DNA of 64,000 nucleotides from Petaurus breviceps papuanus (lineage: Eukaryota > Chordata > Mammalia > Diprotodontia > Petauridae): positions 77,562,369 through 77,626,368 of the forward strand of contig JAMXIF010000003.1 in NCBI GenBank assembly GCA_028583685.1, read 5' to 3'. The position numbers and the translations under genes were made by a program. The notes below the pieces were generated by a model, which saw only the letters and a list, made by a program, of their open reading frames with translations, ran no database searches and was not told the origin of the DNA. Every line of letters begins with the position of its first letter. Position 1 is the first letter of the stretch. Below are positions 30,861-41,615 of the stretch, piece after piece.

Positions 30861-31855
30861 CTTCTCACCAGCACCCCACCCCACACCTACACCCCGCTTC
30901 TCTCCGCTTGACTGTATCTGAGGCCGTAAAAAGCAGTAACCTCCTGAGAGCCACTGGCAGGTTATTTCCCACACCGGGAACTTTTAGAGAACCCCACCCA
31001 AGTTGGTGGGTTTTGCGTCCCAAAAAAGTTCCTTCAGATTCAGCCCCTCTTAGGGATTCCTAAAAGCCTTGATGGCTAGAGATTGTATGGGGAAAGGATG
31101 TGGAGATAGATATCGAGGCAAGGAATCTCCTGAGGAAGGATTCAGCTGGACACCTGCAAAAGAACCAGGAATGAGGGAAAGAGCCTTCGAAGTAAGGAGA
31201 TTGGAATAGTTCTGTTTACACAAAGCAACCGTACTATTTTAACCAAGTTTGGGGGAGTTTGAACAGCGATAGCACAACTCTTCTTGAGTAACTTTGGATC
31301 GTATGCTACTTGGTTTTATTTTTGGTTAGAGACGTGTGTATTTTAGGAATGTTTCCATAAATAGCTGTTTCTGTCAGTTTTGGCTATGGTGATCCTAACT
31401 AAGGAGATTGAACTAGAATGGAATATTGTCATCAGGACGATCCTTCCTGAAAGACCTTAGTGCTTTTTCTGTTTCTTTGGTTAGCTGTGCTAGGCTAGAA
31501 ATATCATTTCATTCCTAAAGAGGAATCTGTAAAGTGCAACTGAAACTAAATTGCTATAATTATCATCAACAGTTTGTGACTGGAAGGTGACGTTCATATA
31601 TATGTAAACACATATATACATAAAATGTATTATATTTTGTAAAAATTTATGCCTATATACATGCATATATGTATGTGTTGTAGATGTGTAAAGCAGATGT
31701 TAAATATATTCAACTTCTGTGTATTTAGTCCTTTCTATGTATTCAGTCCTGGTTTAAATTCACTTTGACAAGTCTGAACAATGCTTTAAGCTACATTAAT
31801 ACAATTCACAAAGAGATTCCTTTCTAATGTCATCCTTTATTATCAGAAATTTCAT
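30861..31855. other. Repeat-poor block downstream of the CpG island
   Basis: No coding frame beyond the GC-rich edge and no nameable repeat. TA-rich words at 31595-31680. This would be intron 1 if the plus-strand first exon is real. Confidence 0.4.
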
Positions 31856-31995
31856 CACCAGAGGAAGAAATCAATCAACAGTCATTTATTGAGCACCTCC
31901 TTATGTGCCAAGCTCGATGCAAAGCACTGAGGATACCAGTAGAAGAGGGTGATACTTCCTGCAGTCAAAGAATTTACATTAATCTTGCAGGTATA
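31856..31995 (-). mobile_element. L2 3' end
   Basis: TCATTTATTGAGCACCTCCT, ATGTGCCAAGCTCGATGC and GTCAAAGAATTTACATTA follow the reverse L2 terminus. Confidence 0.6.
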
Positions 31996-32094
31996 GGAAC
32001 AAGTATTAGGATGTGAATGCTTCAGGATGTGAATTTCCTCCCAGATTGTTGACCTAAGCAGGATGTTTCCATTCTTTTTCCTTTCTTTCCCAAT

Positions 32095-32965
32095 CAGTTA
32101 ATCAACAAGCATTTATTAATCAGCCACTTTGTGCCAGGCATTGTGCTAGGAAGCAAATATAAAGAATGAAATAATCCCTATTAGCTAAGAATTTACATTC
32201 TAATGCAGAAGGCAACATATGTATAGATGTACATAAAATAAACACAAACTATTCAAACCCAGTGTAGTTTGGGAGGGAGAACACTGAGGACTCTCAGTTG
32301 AGATCAGAAAAGTCTTCACACTGAAGGTGGTACTTGAGTTGATTCTTGAAGAAAGAGGATCCTGGGAGATAAAAAGTGACAAGAGAGAGTATTCCCAGTA
32401 GCAGGGACAGCTAATGCAAAGGCATAGAAATGGGAGATGTAGTTGGGTGGATCAAATAATGCAGGAGGGGGAGTAGTGTATTAAGATTGGAAAGATAAAT
32501 TGAAGCTAGGTCTTGAAGGGCCTTTAAAGTTAAACAAGAGTTTTGTGTTTTGTCCTAAAGATAACAGGGAACCAGTGAGAGACAGTCAGATTGGAAAATC
32601 ACTTTGGCAATCAGTATGAATTGAAGTGAGGAGAGACTTGAGGCAGGAAGTGAGTGGCTGTTGAAATAACCTAAGAAAGAGGTGATGAGAGCTTGAACTA
32701 AGGTAGTAGCAGTATGGGTAGAGAAAAGGAATCAATCTGGTGTGGAGGAGATAGAAATGACTAAAGTTCATCAACTGATTGAACTGTGGAGTGAGGAAAA
32801 GTGAGGAATCAAGGATAATACGAGGGTTATGAGCTGGGGGGAATTTAAAAGTAGTGGTGCCATTAGCAGAAATAGAGTTTTAGGGAAAAGATAATAGATT
32901 CAGTTTTGGGTATGATGAGGTTGAGATGTCTCCTGGACATAATGTTGAATTGAAACTTAGGTGAG
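32095..32965 (-). mobile_element. L2 copy, 3' UTR through reverse transcriptase
   Basis: The plus strand gives the long reverse L2 order: GCATTTATTAATCAGCCACT, GTGCCAGGCATTGTGCTAGG, AATTTACATTCTAATGCAG, TACTTGAGTTGATTCTTGAA, GTGAGGAGAGACTTGAGGC, GATAATAGATTCAGTTTTGG and GATGTCTCCTGGACATAAT. Several short minus frames are decayed pieces of its ORF2. Confidence 0.75.
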
Positions 32966-33104
32966 AAATCTAGACTAGAATATATATATGTGTGTATATA
33001 TATAAATTATGTGCATAAAAATGATAATTAAACTTGAGAATAATTATTCTATTAATAAAGTCTATTGATAATTATATGTAACTATATGTCAATAATTAAA
33101 CTAT

Positions 33105-33230
33105 CAATTAGCTAGTATTTATGAAGCATCTGTTATGTGCCAGGCATTGTGCTGGATGTGAGAGATACAAGTACAAAGAATGAAATGAGCCATACTCATA
33201 ATGACTTTTATTCTAATACCAAGAGAAATA
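33105..33230 (-). mobile_element. L2 3' end
   Basis: TATTTATGAAGCATCTGTTA, GTGCCAGGCATTGTGCTGGA and GACTTTTATTCTAATACC. Confidence 0.6.
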
Positions 33231-33394
33231 AAAGCCTAGGATAGAATCCTTAAACCCCTGCTTCTCTCATGACAGTATCTTCATCAGTGAATTGACCCAG
33301 GCAGCATTCCCTTCACCCTTTCCCAAGTGATTAGATGTAAGGAGCTCTAGGAACAAAACCTTGGTGGGGACCCTATGCCACCTATTTGGCCTAG
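33231..33394. other. Spacer
   Basis: Nothing recognised. Confidence 0.3.
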
Positions 33395-33505
33395 TCACTC
33401 CATAAGTATTTATTAAGCACCTATTATGTGCTACCCACTGTGCTAAGTGTAGGGGATACAGAGAAAGATAAGACAGTCTCTGACCTCAACCGTTGCACGG
33501 GCTAA
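33395..33505 (-). mobile_element. L2 3' end
   Basis: AAGTATTTATTAAGCACCTA, CACTGTGCTAAGTGTAGGGG and AAGACAGTCTCTGACCTC. Confidence 0.6.
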
Positions 33506-34429
33506 TTTTGTCAAAAGGAGCTTCATACTCGAGAGCACTAGTTAATTGAGGGGTTACCGTATAGAGTTGAGGGAAGTACTGAAATAAAAATATGTAAAAT
33601 AGCACACATATTTATATACCTGCAATCTGTAGGTAATTCATTCCTACTGCTTCTGTGTCCATATTAAAATTTTAATGCACATTTTTGTGATTAATCAAAT
33701 AGATTGAAATAATCAAAAGATTGAAAATCTTTTTCAAGATTAAAGGATCTTCCAATATTCAGCTTAGGGCCTTAACCTGATTTGTAGAGAAGTGAAGTAT
33801 TAAGCTGTCTTATGTCACACTCTGCCATGGTTTACAAGCTATGGGTTTTGAGAAGAGATAGTATGCTGTAACGATTATCATTGGTTAGGGAATATTTTCC
33901 TGCTTATTCCTATTTGCATGGGTGGAAGCCATCCGTCACGTACAGGAAGAGCCATCCCTCTTCTTTCCTTTCTTCCAGCCCAAGCTTCCTTCTCCAAAGG
34001 AGAAGCTGGCACAACAAAGGGAGACATTAATATGGGGCGAATCCCAATACCAAAAATATTATAACCAAAATCATTGCAAAAGATTTGACAAGCTTAATTG
34101 GAAGATCAGTGTTTTCAAACAATATCTGTTGTAATAAAATCTGGACTTAGAATTTGACCTGAAAAGTACTAGTAAGGACTTTTTAAAGGGGTGTTCTACC
34201 CCTCAAACCCACCCCTTTCTTCTAGTCCTAAGAATGTTTTGGTTTGACACATGCCTTTGGTATCTATATTCATAACTTGCCTATCTCTTTACCCTCTATG
34301 ACTTTCTCATCTATCCAGCTTCCAAGGCTGCAGATCCACTACTGGTGTTCTGTGAGAGTGATTTCACCCAAGCACTTATATTAATTGATCAAGTTCATAC
34401 AAATATAATTGTCACAAGCACTTTTAATA
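33506..34429. other. Intergenic block, no recognised gene
   Basis: A 70-codon plus frame (33922-34134) has no known motif. No named repeat seen. Confidence 0.4.
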
Positions 34430-34530
34430 AAAAAAAAATCAAGTGACTACCATGTGCTTATCATGTGCCATACTCCCTAGTACAGGGGATAGTTATACAC
34501 AAAGAAAGAACAATAACCTGAATAGTTCCA
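34430..34530 (-). mobile_element. L2 3' end, diverged
   Basis: AAGTGACTACCATGTGCTTA, CATGTGCCATACTCCCTAG and GGGGATAGTTATACAC. Weak copy. Confidence 0.45.
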
Positions 34531-35009
34531 GTGTGACCCTCTGTATCCCCAAAGATATGTTCTTTGGACAGGTAACCTGTGATTAGACAGGAAAATTAAC
34601 TGGTAGGATGGTTATTGTGGGGAAAGGGAGAGGAGGAAGAATCAGAGTTGGGGAGACATTGCCCATGGAATGTATTATATGGTATAAAAGTGTTAATGAA
34701 GCCTGAACATGAATCATCTCCTTGTCAAAGTTCTTCTTTGAGGGGGTGGAATAAACTGCTTTTGAAACTTTCTTTGTTTCAGGAAACATTTTACCTTTGT
34801 TCCATCCAATCTACGTGTCTAAAAAAAAATTCATGAATATTGCTGTTGAAACTGCTGATTCATGAAATACAAGTTATGTAACATATTTTTTCTGCCAGAA
34901 ATTATCCCCCCCCTACACACACCCCTCATGCCCATCATGTTCATTTCTCCTTGACTTTCCCAACCAGACCATTCCTTCTTATTGAGGACTATGTTTCTCT
35001 ACTTTTGAT
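34531..35009. other. Intergenic block
   Basis: Nothing recognised; overlapping frames of about 70 codons on both strands look like chance. Confidence 0.35.
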
Positions 35010-35440
35010 TCTTTTATTTATTTATTTTTAGTTTTCAACATTCACTTTTATAAGATTTTAAGTTCTAAATTCCCCCCCCATTCCTTCTACTCTCCCTCCC
35101 CAAGTTGGCAGGTAATCTGCTATAAGCTATACATATATGATTATATTAAACATATTTCCATATTAGTCACGTTGTGAAAGAAGAATCAGAACATAAAGGA
35201 AAAACCACAAGAAAGAAAACACAACAAAAAAGAGAAAGTAGTATGCTTCAATCTGCATTCAAACTCTGCAGTTCCTTTCTCTGGATGTAGATAGCATTTT
35301 CCATCATGAATCTTCTGGAATTGTCTTAGATAATTGTATTATTCAGAAGAGCTAAGTTTTGTCTCTTTTGGATAAGTTTTGTCTCTTTAGGATAAAGGTA
35401 AATACTAAGGATAGTCAATGATGCATCTTTCACTATAAAA
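35010..35440 (-). mobile_element. L1 3' end, 5'-truncated
   Basis: A TTTATTTATTTATTTTTAG start gives GTTTTCAACATTCACTTTT, AAGATTTTAAGTTCTAAATT, TTAGTCACGTTGTGAAAGAA and ATAGCATTTTCCATCATG. Same family and orientation as the 28.2 and 49.5 kb copies. Confidence 0.8.
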
Positions 35441-35887
35441 AATAAATAGTAAATACTTGTGTAACTTCATTAGGTTTTATTTTTGAGGAAGAAAATCTGG
35501 ATGTCAAATGTCAGAGCCTTTATCTGATGGGTTGAATGGAAAAATGCTTCCTTTCCTACCCCCAGGGCTGAACTCAAGTGAAAAAGTAACTTCTAGGGGA
35601 AGATAAAAAAAAAACATCTAGGATGCTGCCATGGTATGAGATTGGGCAGAATTCCACCATACTGTGCAAGTAGGGGAGTATTGTAAACAGCTCTTTCTTT
35701 AATCCATGTTGGAAAGTACATTGCTTGTAAACAATTAAAAAATGGAAAAAGGCTGTGTCTACTGACATAGAGAATTGTAAATAGAGTATCTCCTCCTTTT
35801 CATTGTTAATGTGATGATTTTGAGGAAAACACATATGAATTTTTGAGGAATCCATATTGGGAAAATCTATATTCAAGCCTGGATTGG
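35441..35887. other. Spacer; short open frame not supported
   Basis: A 119-codon minus frame (35933-35574) runs through here and into the next SINE. It shows no motif and part of it is SINE sequence, so no gene is called. Confidence 0.35.
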
Positions 35888-36875
35888 TAGAAAGAACATT
35901 GGATTTTGAAAGTGTTAAAAGACTTGGATTCAAGCCCCCTCTCTAATGCTTTCTTCTTTGACTATGGGCAAATAACTTAGCTTCTTTGAATTTCAGTTTC
36001 CTCATTTGTAAAATGTAAAAATGAAACAGAGAAACCTGTCCTTCTGCAGCTACCCAGCAGCAAAGTAGCCTGCTCGACTCAGCCTGCAGCAGTTGTCCAG
36101 AGAAAGAGTAGCCTACCTGGTACAACCCAACAGCACCCTCCAGCAGCTGAGTGACTGCCCAATCTATCCTTGAAGCAACCCAACCAGGAGCAGAGTACTC
36201 TTCCTAGTCTAGCTAAGAAGCAGCCAGGCCCAGTGGGGAGCCAGTACAGCAGCTAAGAAATCTGCTTGACTCAGCCTGGCAGCTGACTAACCCTTCCAGT
36301 GAAACACCATCCCCTATAAGGAGCAAGCCCAGCTGAGCTGCTTCTTCATTGGAGGATCCTCTGGAGAAAGAAAGGACCTTAAGGCCCTTCATTTCAGGAG
36401 TCATGAATTTCTTTGGCCATGATTATTTCCCACATACACGGGGAGCCATTATGTTTTAAGTTTGTGCTTATCCTTTACCCTTACCTCCATGGACTCTGTG
36501 CAAATGTGGGAAAGTGAGCCCCTTGTTTTGGGGAAAATTCTTTATAACTACTGTTCTTGCTGTTCCACTTGAATAAATGCCTTCATTAAAGAACAGAGTC
36601 TACTGAATGATTGGCAAGTGGAAGTGCACCAATAGGGGCTCCTGAGCTAGAGTTAGGAGGATATCTATCCACAGGGTTATCTTTATAACTTTGAGAGTAG
36701 AAGTAGCTGCTCCTCTAGGGACCCAGTACCACTGCAAGGTGGAGGAGAGAGCCCAGAAGGGCTTGTAAGTCAATGCCAAAAATTAGTTCCTAATAATCAA
36801 ATGAGTTAATATATGTATTTTGGAAATCTTAAAGCACCATATAAATGCTAGCTATTATTATTATTATTATTATTC
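35888..36875 (+). mobile_element. MAR1 CORE-SINE split by an LTR fossil
   Basis: The first part (GGTAGAAAGAACATTGG, GACTATGGGCAAATAACTTA, TCAGTTTCCTCATTTGTAAA) ends near 36021. The second resumes near 36779 with AATCAAATGAGTTAATATAT, TTAAAGCACCATATAAATGC and a (ATT)n tail at 36854-36874. Confidence 0.75.
36022..36778 (+). mobile_element. Solo-LTR-like fossil inside MAR1
   Basis: A 757-bp block interrupts a MAR1 element. It begins TGAAACAG and ends AATGCCA, so it has TG...CA ends, with host AAAAA and AAAAT next to them as a possible 5-bp duplication. A poly(A) signal AATAAA lies at 36572-36577, about 200 bp before the end. The left third is rich in CAGC words. These features fit a solo LTR in plus orientation. 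No gag, pol or env region is present. Boundaries are good to a few bases. The family is unknown. Confidence 0.45.
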
Positions 36876-36879
36876 AGAA

Positions 36880-37235
36880 GATAGGAATGGTTAGCCTTTA
36901 GAAGAGAAGACTCGGGAATGACATAACTGTCTTAAGTATTTAAAGGTTGTCATGGAAGACAATTAAACATTTTTTGACTTGCCCCAGATAGTAGAAGAAA
37001 TAGCTAGAGACTTCAGAAGCAGATTTTGGCTTTATATAAAGAAAAACTTCATAGTAAATAAAACTGTCCCAAAGAATAGAGTGCTTTGGAAGGTAAAGGG
37101 ATCCCCTTTCCTTGATGTCAAGGGGAGGCTCGTTGACCTCTTATTGGGGATTCTATAGAGGAGATTCCTTGTTTAAGACAAGTTGAACTAAAAGGTTTCT
37201 TACGTCTCTTCCAATATTGAGATTCTGTCTTATAA
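36880..37235 (+). mobile_element. CR1/L3 LINE 3' region
   Basis: GGAATGGTTAGCCTTTAGAA, AAGAAAAACTTCATAGTAAA, AGGGGAGGCTCGTTGACC, AAGTTGAACTAAAAGGTTTC and TTCCAATATTGAGATTCTG follow the L3/CR1 3' order to its terminus. Confidence 0.65.
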
Positions 37236-37287
37236 AAGGCCCACACAGCCAATCTTCTAGTTATATGCTTTGTAAATGATTGTTAAA

Positions 37288-37443
37288 AGGGGCGGCCAGG
37301 TGGCTCAGCGAGTAAGAGCACCGGCTCCAGTGTCGGGATGACCTGGATCAAATCTGGGCTCAGATACTCAGCACCACACCCAGAAATAATAACTGGCCGT
37401 GTAACCTTGAACAAGTTACTTAACCCCAATTGCTTTAAGAAAA
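37288..37443 (+). mobile_element. WALLSI-type SINE with perfect 14-bp duplication
   Basis: Head GGGGCGGCCAGGTGGCTCAG, then CACCGGCTCCAGTGTCGGGA, CTGGCCGTGTAACCTTGAAC and an A-rich tail. AAATGATTGTTAAA lies at 37274-37287 and 37444-37457. Confidence 0.92.
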
Positions 37444-37457
37444 AAATGATTGTTAAA

Positions 37458-37625
37458 TGAATTAATTGGCCCAATGACCTGAAGGACCACATAGTTGAGC
37501 TCATTCATTTTGTAGATGAGGAAGGAAACAGATGTATAGAGGCTAGCTCTATATAGGTGGCTTGTTCCAAGTCACATAACTTAGTCAGTCAAACAGAGAA
37601 CCTAGAGCATCACCTAGCTCTCTTA
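37458..37625 (-). mobile_element. MIR-like SINE
   Basis: ATTCATTTTGTAGATGAGGA, GGTGGCTTGTTCCAAGTCAC in reverse MIR order. Confidence 0.5.
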
Positions 37626-38221
37626 AGGTCTTATCTTATTCTCAAATGACTTTGAATTTCTCCAACACTGACTAGCTCTGTTCTTTAGGGCGGTGGTCCT
37701 GAATCTTTCAGTTGAGGACTGTAGGGGGTGCTGCAGTTATTGTGAGATATTTGAAAATCTATATTGACCAAATGAACAACTTGCCTCACATATCTTTGTA
37801 TTACTATTTTTCAAGTGTATGCAGATGTTTTGATGAACAAAATATAAATTCATTTAAATATTAGAGAATTCATAGGAGCTTTTCGTCATCATATATTTTT
37901 CTTAATCTGTTTATATTAGTAGTACAATTACTATTTGTATGGAGGGCTTTAATATTAAAGTCTTTATGTGTAACCAAAGGCTAATAGCATTGTGCTAATG
38001 AGATCAAGTTCAGGTGTTCCATTTCCTTGATCAATTGGCTTTTCTCTATTCCATGGCTATAAACCGTACAACCTCCTAGCAAACTGATTAGTAAATACAT
38101 GTCAATAGTCATAAAAGAGAATTGGGTGATACAGACTGAATGGACCCCCCAAAATCTATCACTGTTACTGGAAAAAATTATCTCATTAAAGTGTATGTTC
38201 TAATAATAGTAGGTCAGTGAA
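37626..38221. other. Repeat-poor AT-rich block
   Basis: No gene and no repeat recognised. Confidence 0.4.
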
Positions 38222-38560
38222 TCTTTGTAGAATAATAATAATGATGAGTTTTATGTGAGATTTGCAAAGCTCACTTGAGCCTTGCAACAACCTTGGGAAG
38301 TACATAACTCCTGGCATAATTTGGCTTCCTTTGCTTCTGGGACACCCTCTAGGGAAAAAAGCCTTCAGAAACCTCAAAAGAAACAACCTTCATACCTTCA
38401 TTTAATAGATGAGAAAGCTGAGACTGAGAGATTAAGCAGCTTCTCAGTGGTTACCCAGTTAGTAAGTATCAGAAGAAGATTTAGAACCCAGGTCATCTTC
38501 TTTCTCCTCCTTTTCTTTCACTCTATACATTATGCCTTGCTGCCTATTTTTCAAACATAT
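38222..38560 (-). mobile_element. MAR1 CORE-SINE with a short internal insertion
   Basis: Reverse MAR1 order: GAATAATAATAATGATGAGT, CTTGCAACAACCTTGGGAAG, then about 95 unrelated bases (38302-38396), then TTTAATAGATGAGAAAGCTG and AGAACCCAGGTCATCTTC. Confidence 0.55.
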
Positions 38561-38629
38561 ACATTTTATGAAGTTCATTCTAATGGAAATAATATTGAAT
38601 GAATGAAAATGCACTTATGATATTGGTAA

Positions 38630-38945
38630 TAAGGTATTTATTAATTGTGTCAGGTACTGTGCTCAGTGCTGAAAATACAAAATAAAAGCAAGCCAGACAG
38701 TGCTAGGCCTTAAGAAGCTTACATTCTAGTGGAGAATAACAACACATAAGAAGGAATGGAAAAGGGGCAGGGTTACACATCCAGTGCCCCATACTGTGTA
38801 GTAGACAGAAAAGTGACATGGAAAAATGTTCCTGACCTCCACAAGATAAGAAAAAAGCTGACTAATCAGAACCGAGGGACTCAGTGAGGACTGGGTGGAG
38901 ATGATGGTTTTAGCAGAGACCTAGGAGGCTGGAATGTGTCAGAAT
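38630..38945 (-). mobile_element. L2 3' region
   Basis: GTATTTATTAATTGTGTCAG, GTACTGTGCTCAGTGCTG and AAGAAGCTTACATTCTAGTG. Confidence 0.6.
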
Positions 38946-39240
38946 GAGTGCTTAATAAATATCAGGTATTGTACTAAACACTAGGGATACAAATAGAAAA
39001 AAAAAATGAAACAGTCTCTGCCTTCGAGGAGCTTACATTCTAAAAGGAGGAAACAACATATAAAAAGGAATGGCCCTGGGAAGGAGTTTTTGTCTGGGGA
39101 ATCACAGGGATGATAAATTGACTTGCCCTTTCCAAAATGGGAGGGACCAGATAGGAGGGTGGCCAGGTTGGTTACTGGATAGGGTAAATGGTTTAAGACT
39201 GGTTTAAGGTAGCTACTATCAAATGAGAGGGACAAGTATG
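38946..39240 (-). mobile_element. L2 3' region, second copy
   Basis: GAGTGCTTAATAAATATCAG, TTGTACTAAACACTAGGGAT and CGAGGAGCTTACATTCTAAA. It begins where the previous copy ends. Confidence 0.6.
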
Positions 39241-39681
39241 CCTGAATTACCTTCTGGTCCTAACAATCTAGTATAAGCAGTCCCCTAATGAGAAGCACCC
39301 AATTTGCAAATATTCTATACCTAAAAACATGCCTTTTTTTTAATTTAAAAAATATTTTATTGAGTCTTTCCCTATCCTATATACTTTATATTATCTGAAA
39401 ATGTCTAGACACTTCCAGCAAAAGATTTAAGCAAATGAAAGGAAAGAACAGTCTCTGACTTCTCTGATTCACGGTTGTACAAATCGCATGATAAGTCACA
39501 CTAGAGAAAATTTGAAAGCCATTTTCTGGCATATCTTCCTTCATCTGTACTTAGATCTTTCTTTGTCTCTGACTTTCTTTGGGCTTCTGCTTCGATCTCT
39601 CTTTCTGTCCCTTTCTCTTTCACGGGGTTCTGTTCAGTGTTTAGATCTACTGTTGCTGTGGTAGCCGTCTCTGTCCCGCGA

Positions 39682-40515
39682 TCAACTGCGGCTGCGACTT
39701 TGAGGTCTCTCGCTTTTCTCACTCTTTTGCTTCTCTTTACAATACTCTTCTTCATGTCTGCTATGATGCCTCTCCCAGTTGGAATCCTTAGAATTCTTCA
39801 CTGTTGCATAATCCTCTTCAGAGCAGTGACGAGTTTTCTTATGCTTTTTACCTGAGTGTGAGTGACTTGATTTAGAGTCTTCTGCTTCTTCATCTAGCAC
39901 AAGATCATATTTTGTATCCTGTTTGGGTTTTACTTTATCTTTGAGAGCAAATTTAGATTTTTCCACATCCTTTTCATATTCCTTGAAATCATTGTTGGTA
40001 TATTTTCCACCTTTCCCTCTCCATTTAACTTTTGCAACAGACTGGCTAAAATCTACATGTATTCTTCTGTCATCTATAAGCACATTATCCATGTTGAAAA
40101 AGGCTTTTTCACAATCTTCTTCCTTTTCAAATTCAATAAACGCATAACAAAGAGATTCTCCTGTCTTCCAGTCACGAATAACTTCACAACTTTTTATGGG
40201 CCCAAATCTTGAGAATATTATTTCCAGATCTTCATCTGTGGTTACTGGATTCAATTTGCACACAAATAGGACATTTTCTGGAGGTTTGATATCTGCATCA
40301 GGTAAATCTCCCACCATTTCTAGAAGAATAGCCTGAGTTTTTGCCTCCTTCTCAGCCATTATTTCTTCAATTTCTTCAGCTGATCTCCCTTTGAAATCAT
40401 CGATTTCTTCATCTGCTCCTATTCGGCCACTATCTAGTTGTTCCTTGGTTGGTTCTGGTGATCGATCAGGAATTGATAAGCCAGCTGGGTCATCAAATGG
40501 ATCATCTAAAATCAC
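39682..40515 (-). other. Longest open frame of the PPIL4 pseudogene (RRM part)
   Basis: 278 sense and stop codons remain open, from VILDDPFDD (GTG, not ATG) to the first premature TGA. RRM spans roughly residues 82-157 of this frame with both RNP motifs intact, followed by a Lys-rich and Ser/Arg region. The first ATG in frame is at residue 53 (EIMAEKE), still upstream of the RRM. Expression is not implied by the sequence; no promoter is visible next to it. Confidence 0.7.
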
Positions 40516-40528
40516 TGTATGATTTATC

Positions 40529-40577
40529 CTTACAAATTAAAAGCAAGTCATATGTCTGAATTAAAGTGTTTCAGTAC
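40529..40577 (-). other. 49-nt retained GT...AG segment in the PPIL4 retrocopy
   Basis: Between codons for YQDIR and INHTV the minus strand carries 49 extra bases beginning GTACTG and ending TTTTAATTTGTAAG. The flanking sequences join perfectly as ...ATCAG|GATAAATC... when the segment is left out. The right end looks like a polypyrimidine tract plus 3' splice site. It is read as a leftover of an intron, from an incompletely or aberrantly spliced parent mRNA. Confidence 0.75.
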
Positions 40578-41079
40578 CTGATATCTTGATAAGGGACAAA
40601 GTCTTTGTCAACAAAAGTCTCATTAATTTTCTTGATTACATCCATTCCTTCTGTTACTTCACCAAACACTGTATGTACACCATCAAGGTAATCTAGATTT
40701 TCTCCTGAGATCCATGTTGATCACTGCCATTATTCACCATAGATACTGTGTCCTTTTTCTTGTGCTTAATTCTTGGTACCTTTTCTGCCTCAAAAAACCT
40801 TGCTTGATCACCATACAGCTGCACAAAGACTGACTCTCCTCCTCGGCCAGTACCCATAGGATCACCAGTTTGTATAATAAAATCTCTCTGTACATTATGA
40901 ATTAGACAATAATTGTAGTACTTTATTTTGCACAACTTCAGAAAATTCAAGCAAGCCCACGGCCGCTCCTCGGTGTACAGATCAATAACAACGTCGCCCA
41001 GAGTGGTCTCCAGCAGCACTGCCATGACGCCCACGCCGCCTCCGGACCCGGGAAGCCCAGACCCTCAAAACATGCCTTT

Positions 41080-41274
41080 CTTCACTGCATTTTGGGGCCA
41101 CTTTGCTTGACTTCCATTTATTTACCAGACAGTAACCAAACTGTTTGATACAAGAACTTACTGACTCAAGAGTTTTCATTTTCTTTTTGGACCAAACCTG
41201 TGATTTCACTGATGTAAGAGGCTCTGAGTAAGAGAATTCTTCTGTCCTTGGAGATCTGTACCCTCTAATCTTAG
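41080..41274. other. Spacer
   Basis: Nothing recognised. Confidence 0.3.
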
Positions 41275-41415
41275 AGAGTAGCCTGAAGTATTAAGGGGTT
41301 AAATTTCTTGCCTAGGATCAGAGGATCCCATTTGTCAGAGGTAGGACTTAAGTCTAAGTCTTCCTGTCTCTGAAGTAGGCTTGCTATCCAGTAGGCCATG
41401 TTGCCTCTCTTGACA
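41275..41415 (-). mobile_element. SINE fragment (MAR1/MIR type)
   Basis: GGGGTTAAATTTCTTGCCTA, CAGAGGTAGGACTTAAGTC and CCAGTAGGCCATGTTGCCTC in reverse SINE order. Confidence 0.5.
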
Positions 41416-41424
41416 CAGTGTTTT

Positions 41425-41615
41425 CTAAGAATCATAGATGTAGAGCTGAAAGAAGCCTCAGAAGCAGTCTGGTTCAACCGCAATTCACTTTATATATGGG
41501 GAAACTGAAGCCCTATGAGAATTGTCCCAACGTCTTTCATCTCACAGGTAGTGAATGGTAGAAGTGGTATTTGAACTCAGATGCTCAGACTCCACAGCCA
41601 AAACTTTTTACTCCC
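41425..41615 (-). mobile_element. MIR-like SINE
   Basis: GAATCATAGATGTAGAGCTG, ATATGGGGAAACTGAAGCCC and TATTTGAACTCAGATGCTC. Confidence 0.55.

Larger units (their letters stand above)
39337..41066 (-). pseudogene. PPIL4P: PPIL4 processed pseudogene
   Basis: PPIL4 is a nuclear cyclophilin-like protein with an RRM and an RS-rich tail, linked to splicing complexes. The minus strand starts [20 protein letters not shown] at 41025, carries the cyclophilin-like domain to 40693, the RRM (RNP2 VLFVCKL, RNP1 LCYAFIEF) within 40515-39682, and ends ERSKYR with a stop at 39541-39543, so the whole reading length is present without normal introns. AATAAA near 39355 and a poly(A) stretch follow. AAAACATGCCTTT at 39324-39336 and 41067-41079 is a 13-bp target duplication, proving L1-type retroposition. 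Breaks seen: a 16-bp deletion near 40706 between CAG words, removing residues FLITT; a 49-nt GT...AG insertion at 40529-40577; and in-frame TGA codons at 39682-39684 and 39634-39636. It sits in no known gene. Confidence 0.95.

Noticed and set aside
30336-31063. Two 212-codon frames on opposite strands in the CpG island
   Set aside because: Long frames on both strands are expected in GC-rich DNA; no domain, no clear start context, and composition biased to Arg, Gly, Pro and Ala.
37288-37443. tRNA gene
   Set aside because: The A- and B-box-like words belong to tRNA-derived SINEs with poly(A) tails and target duplications, not to a folded tRNA.
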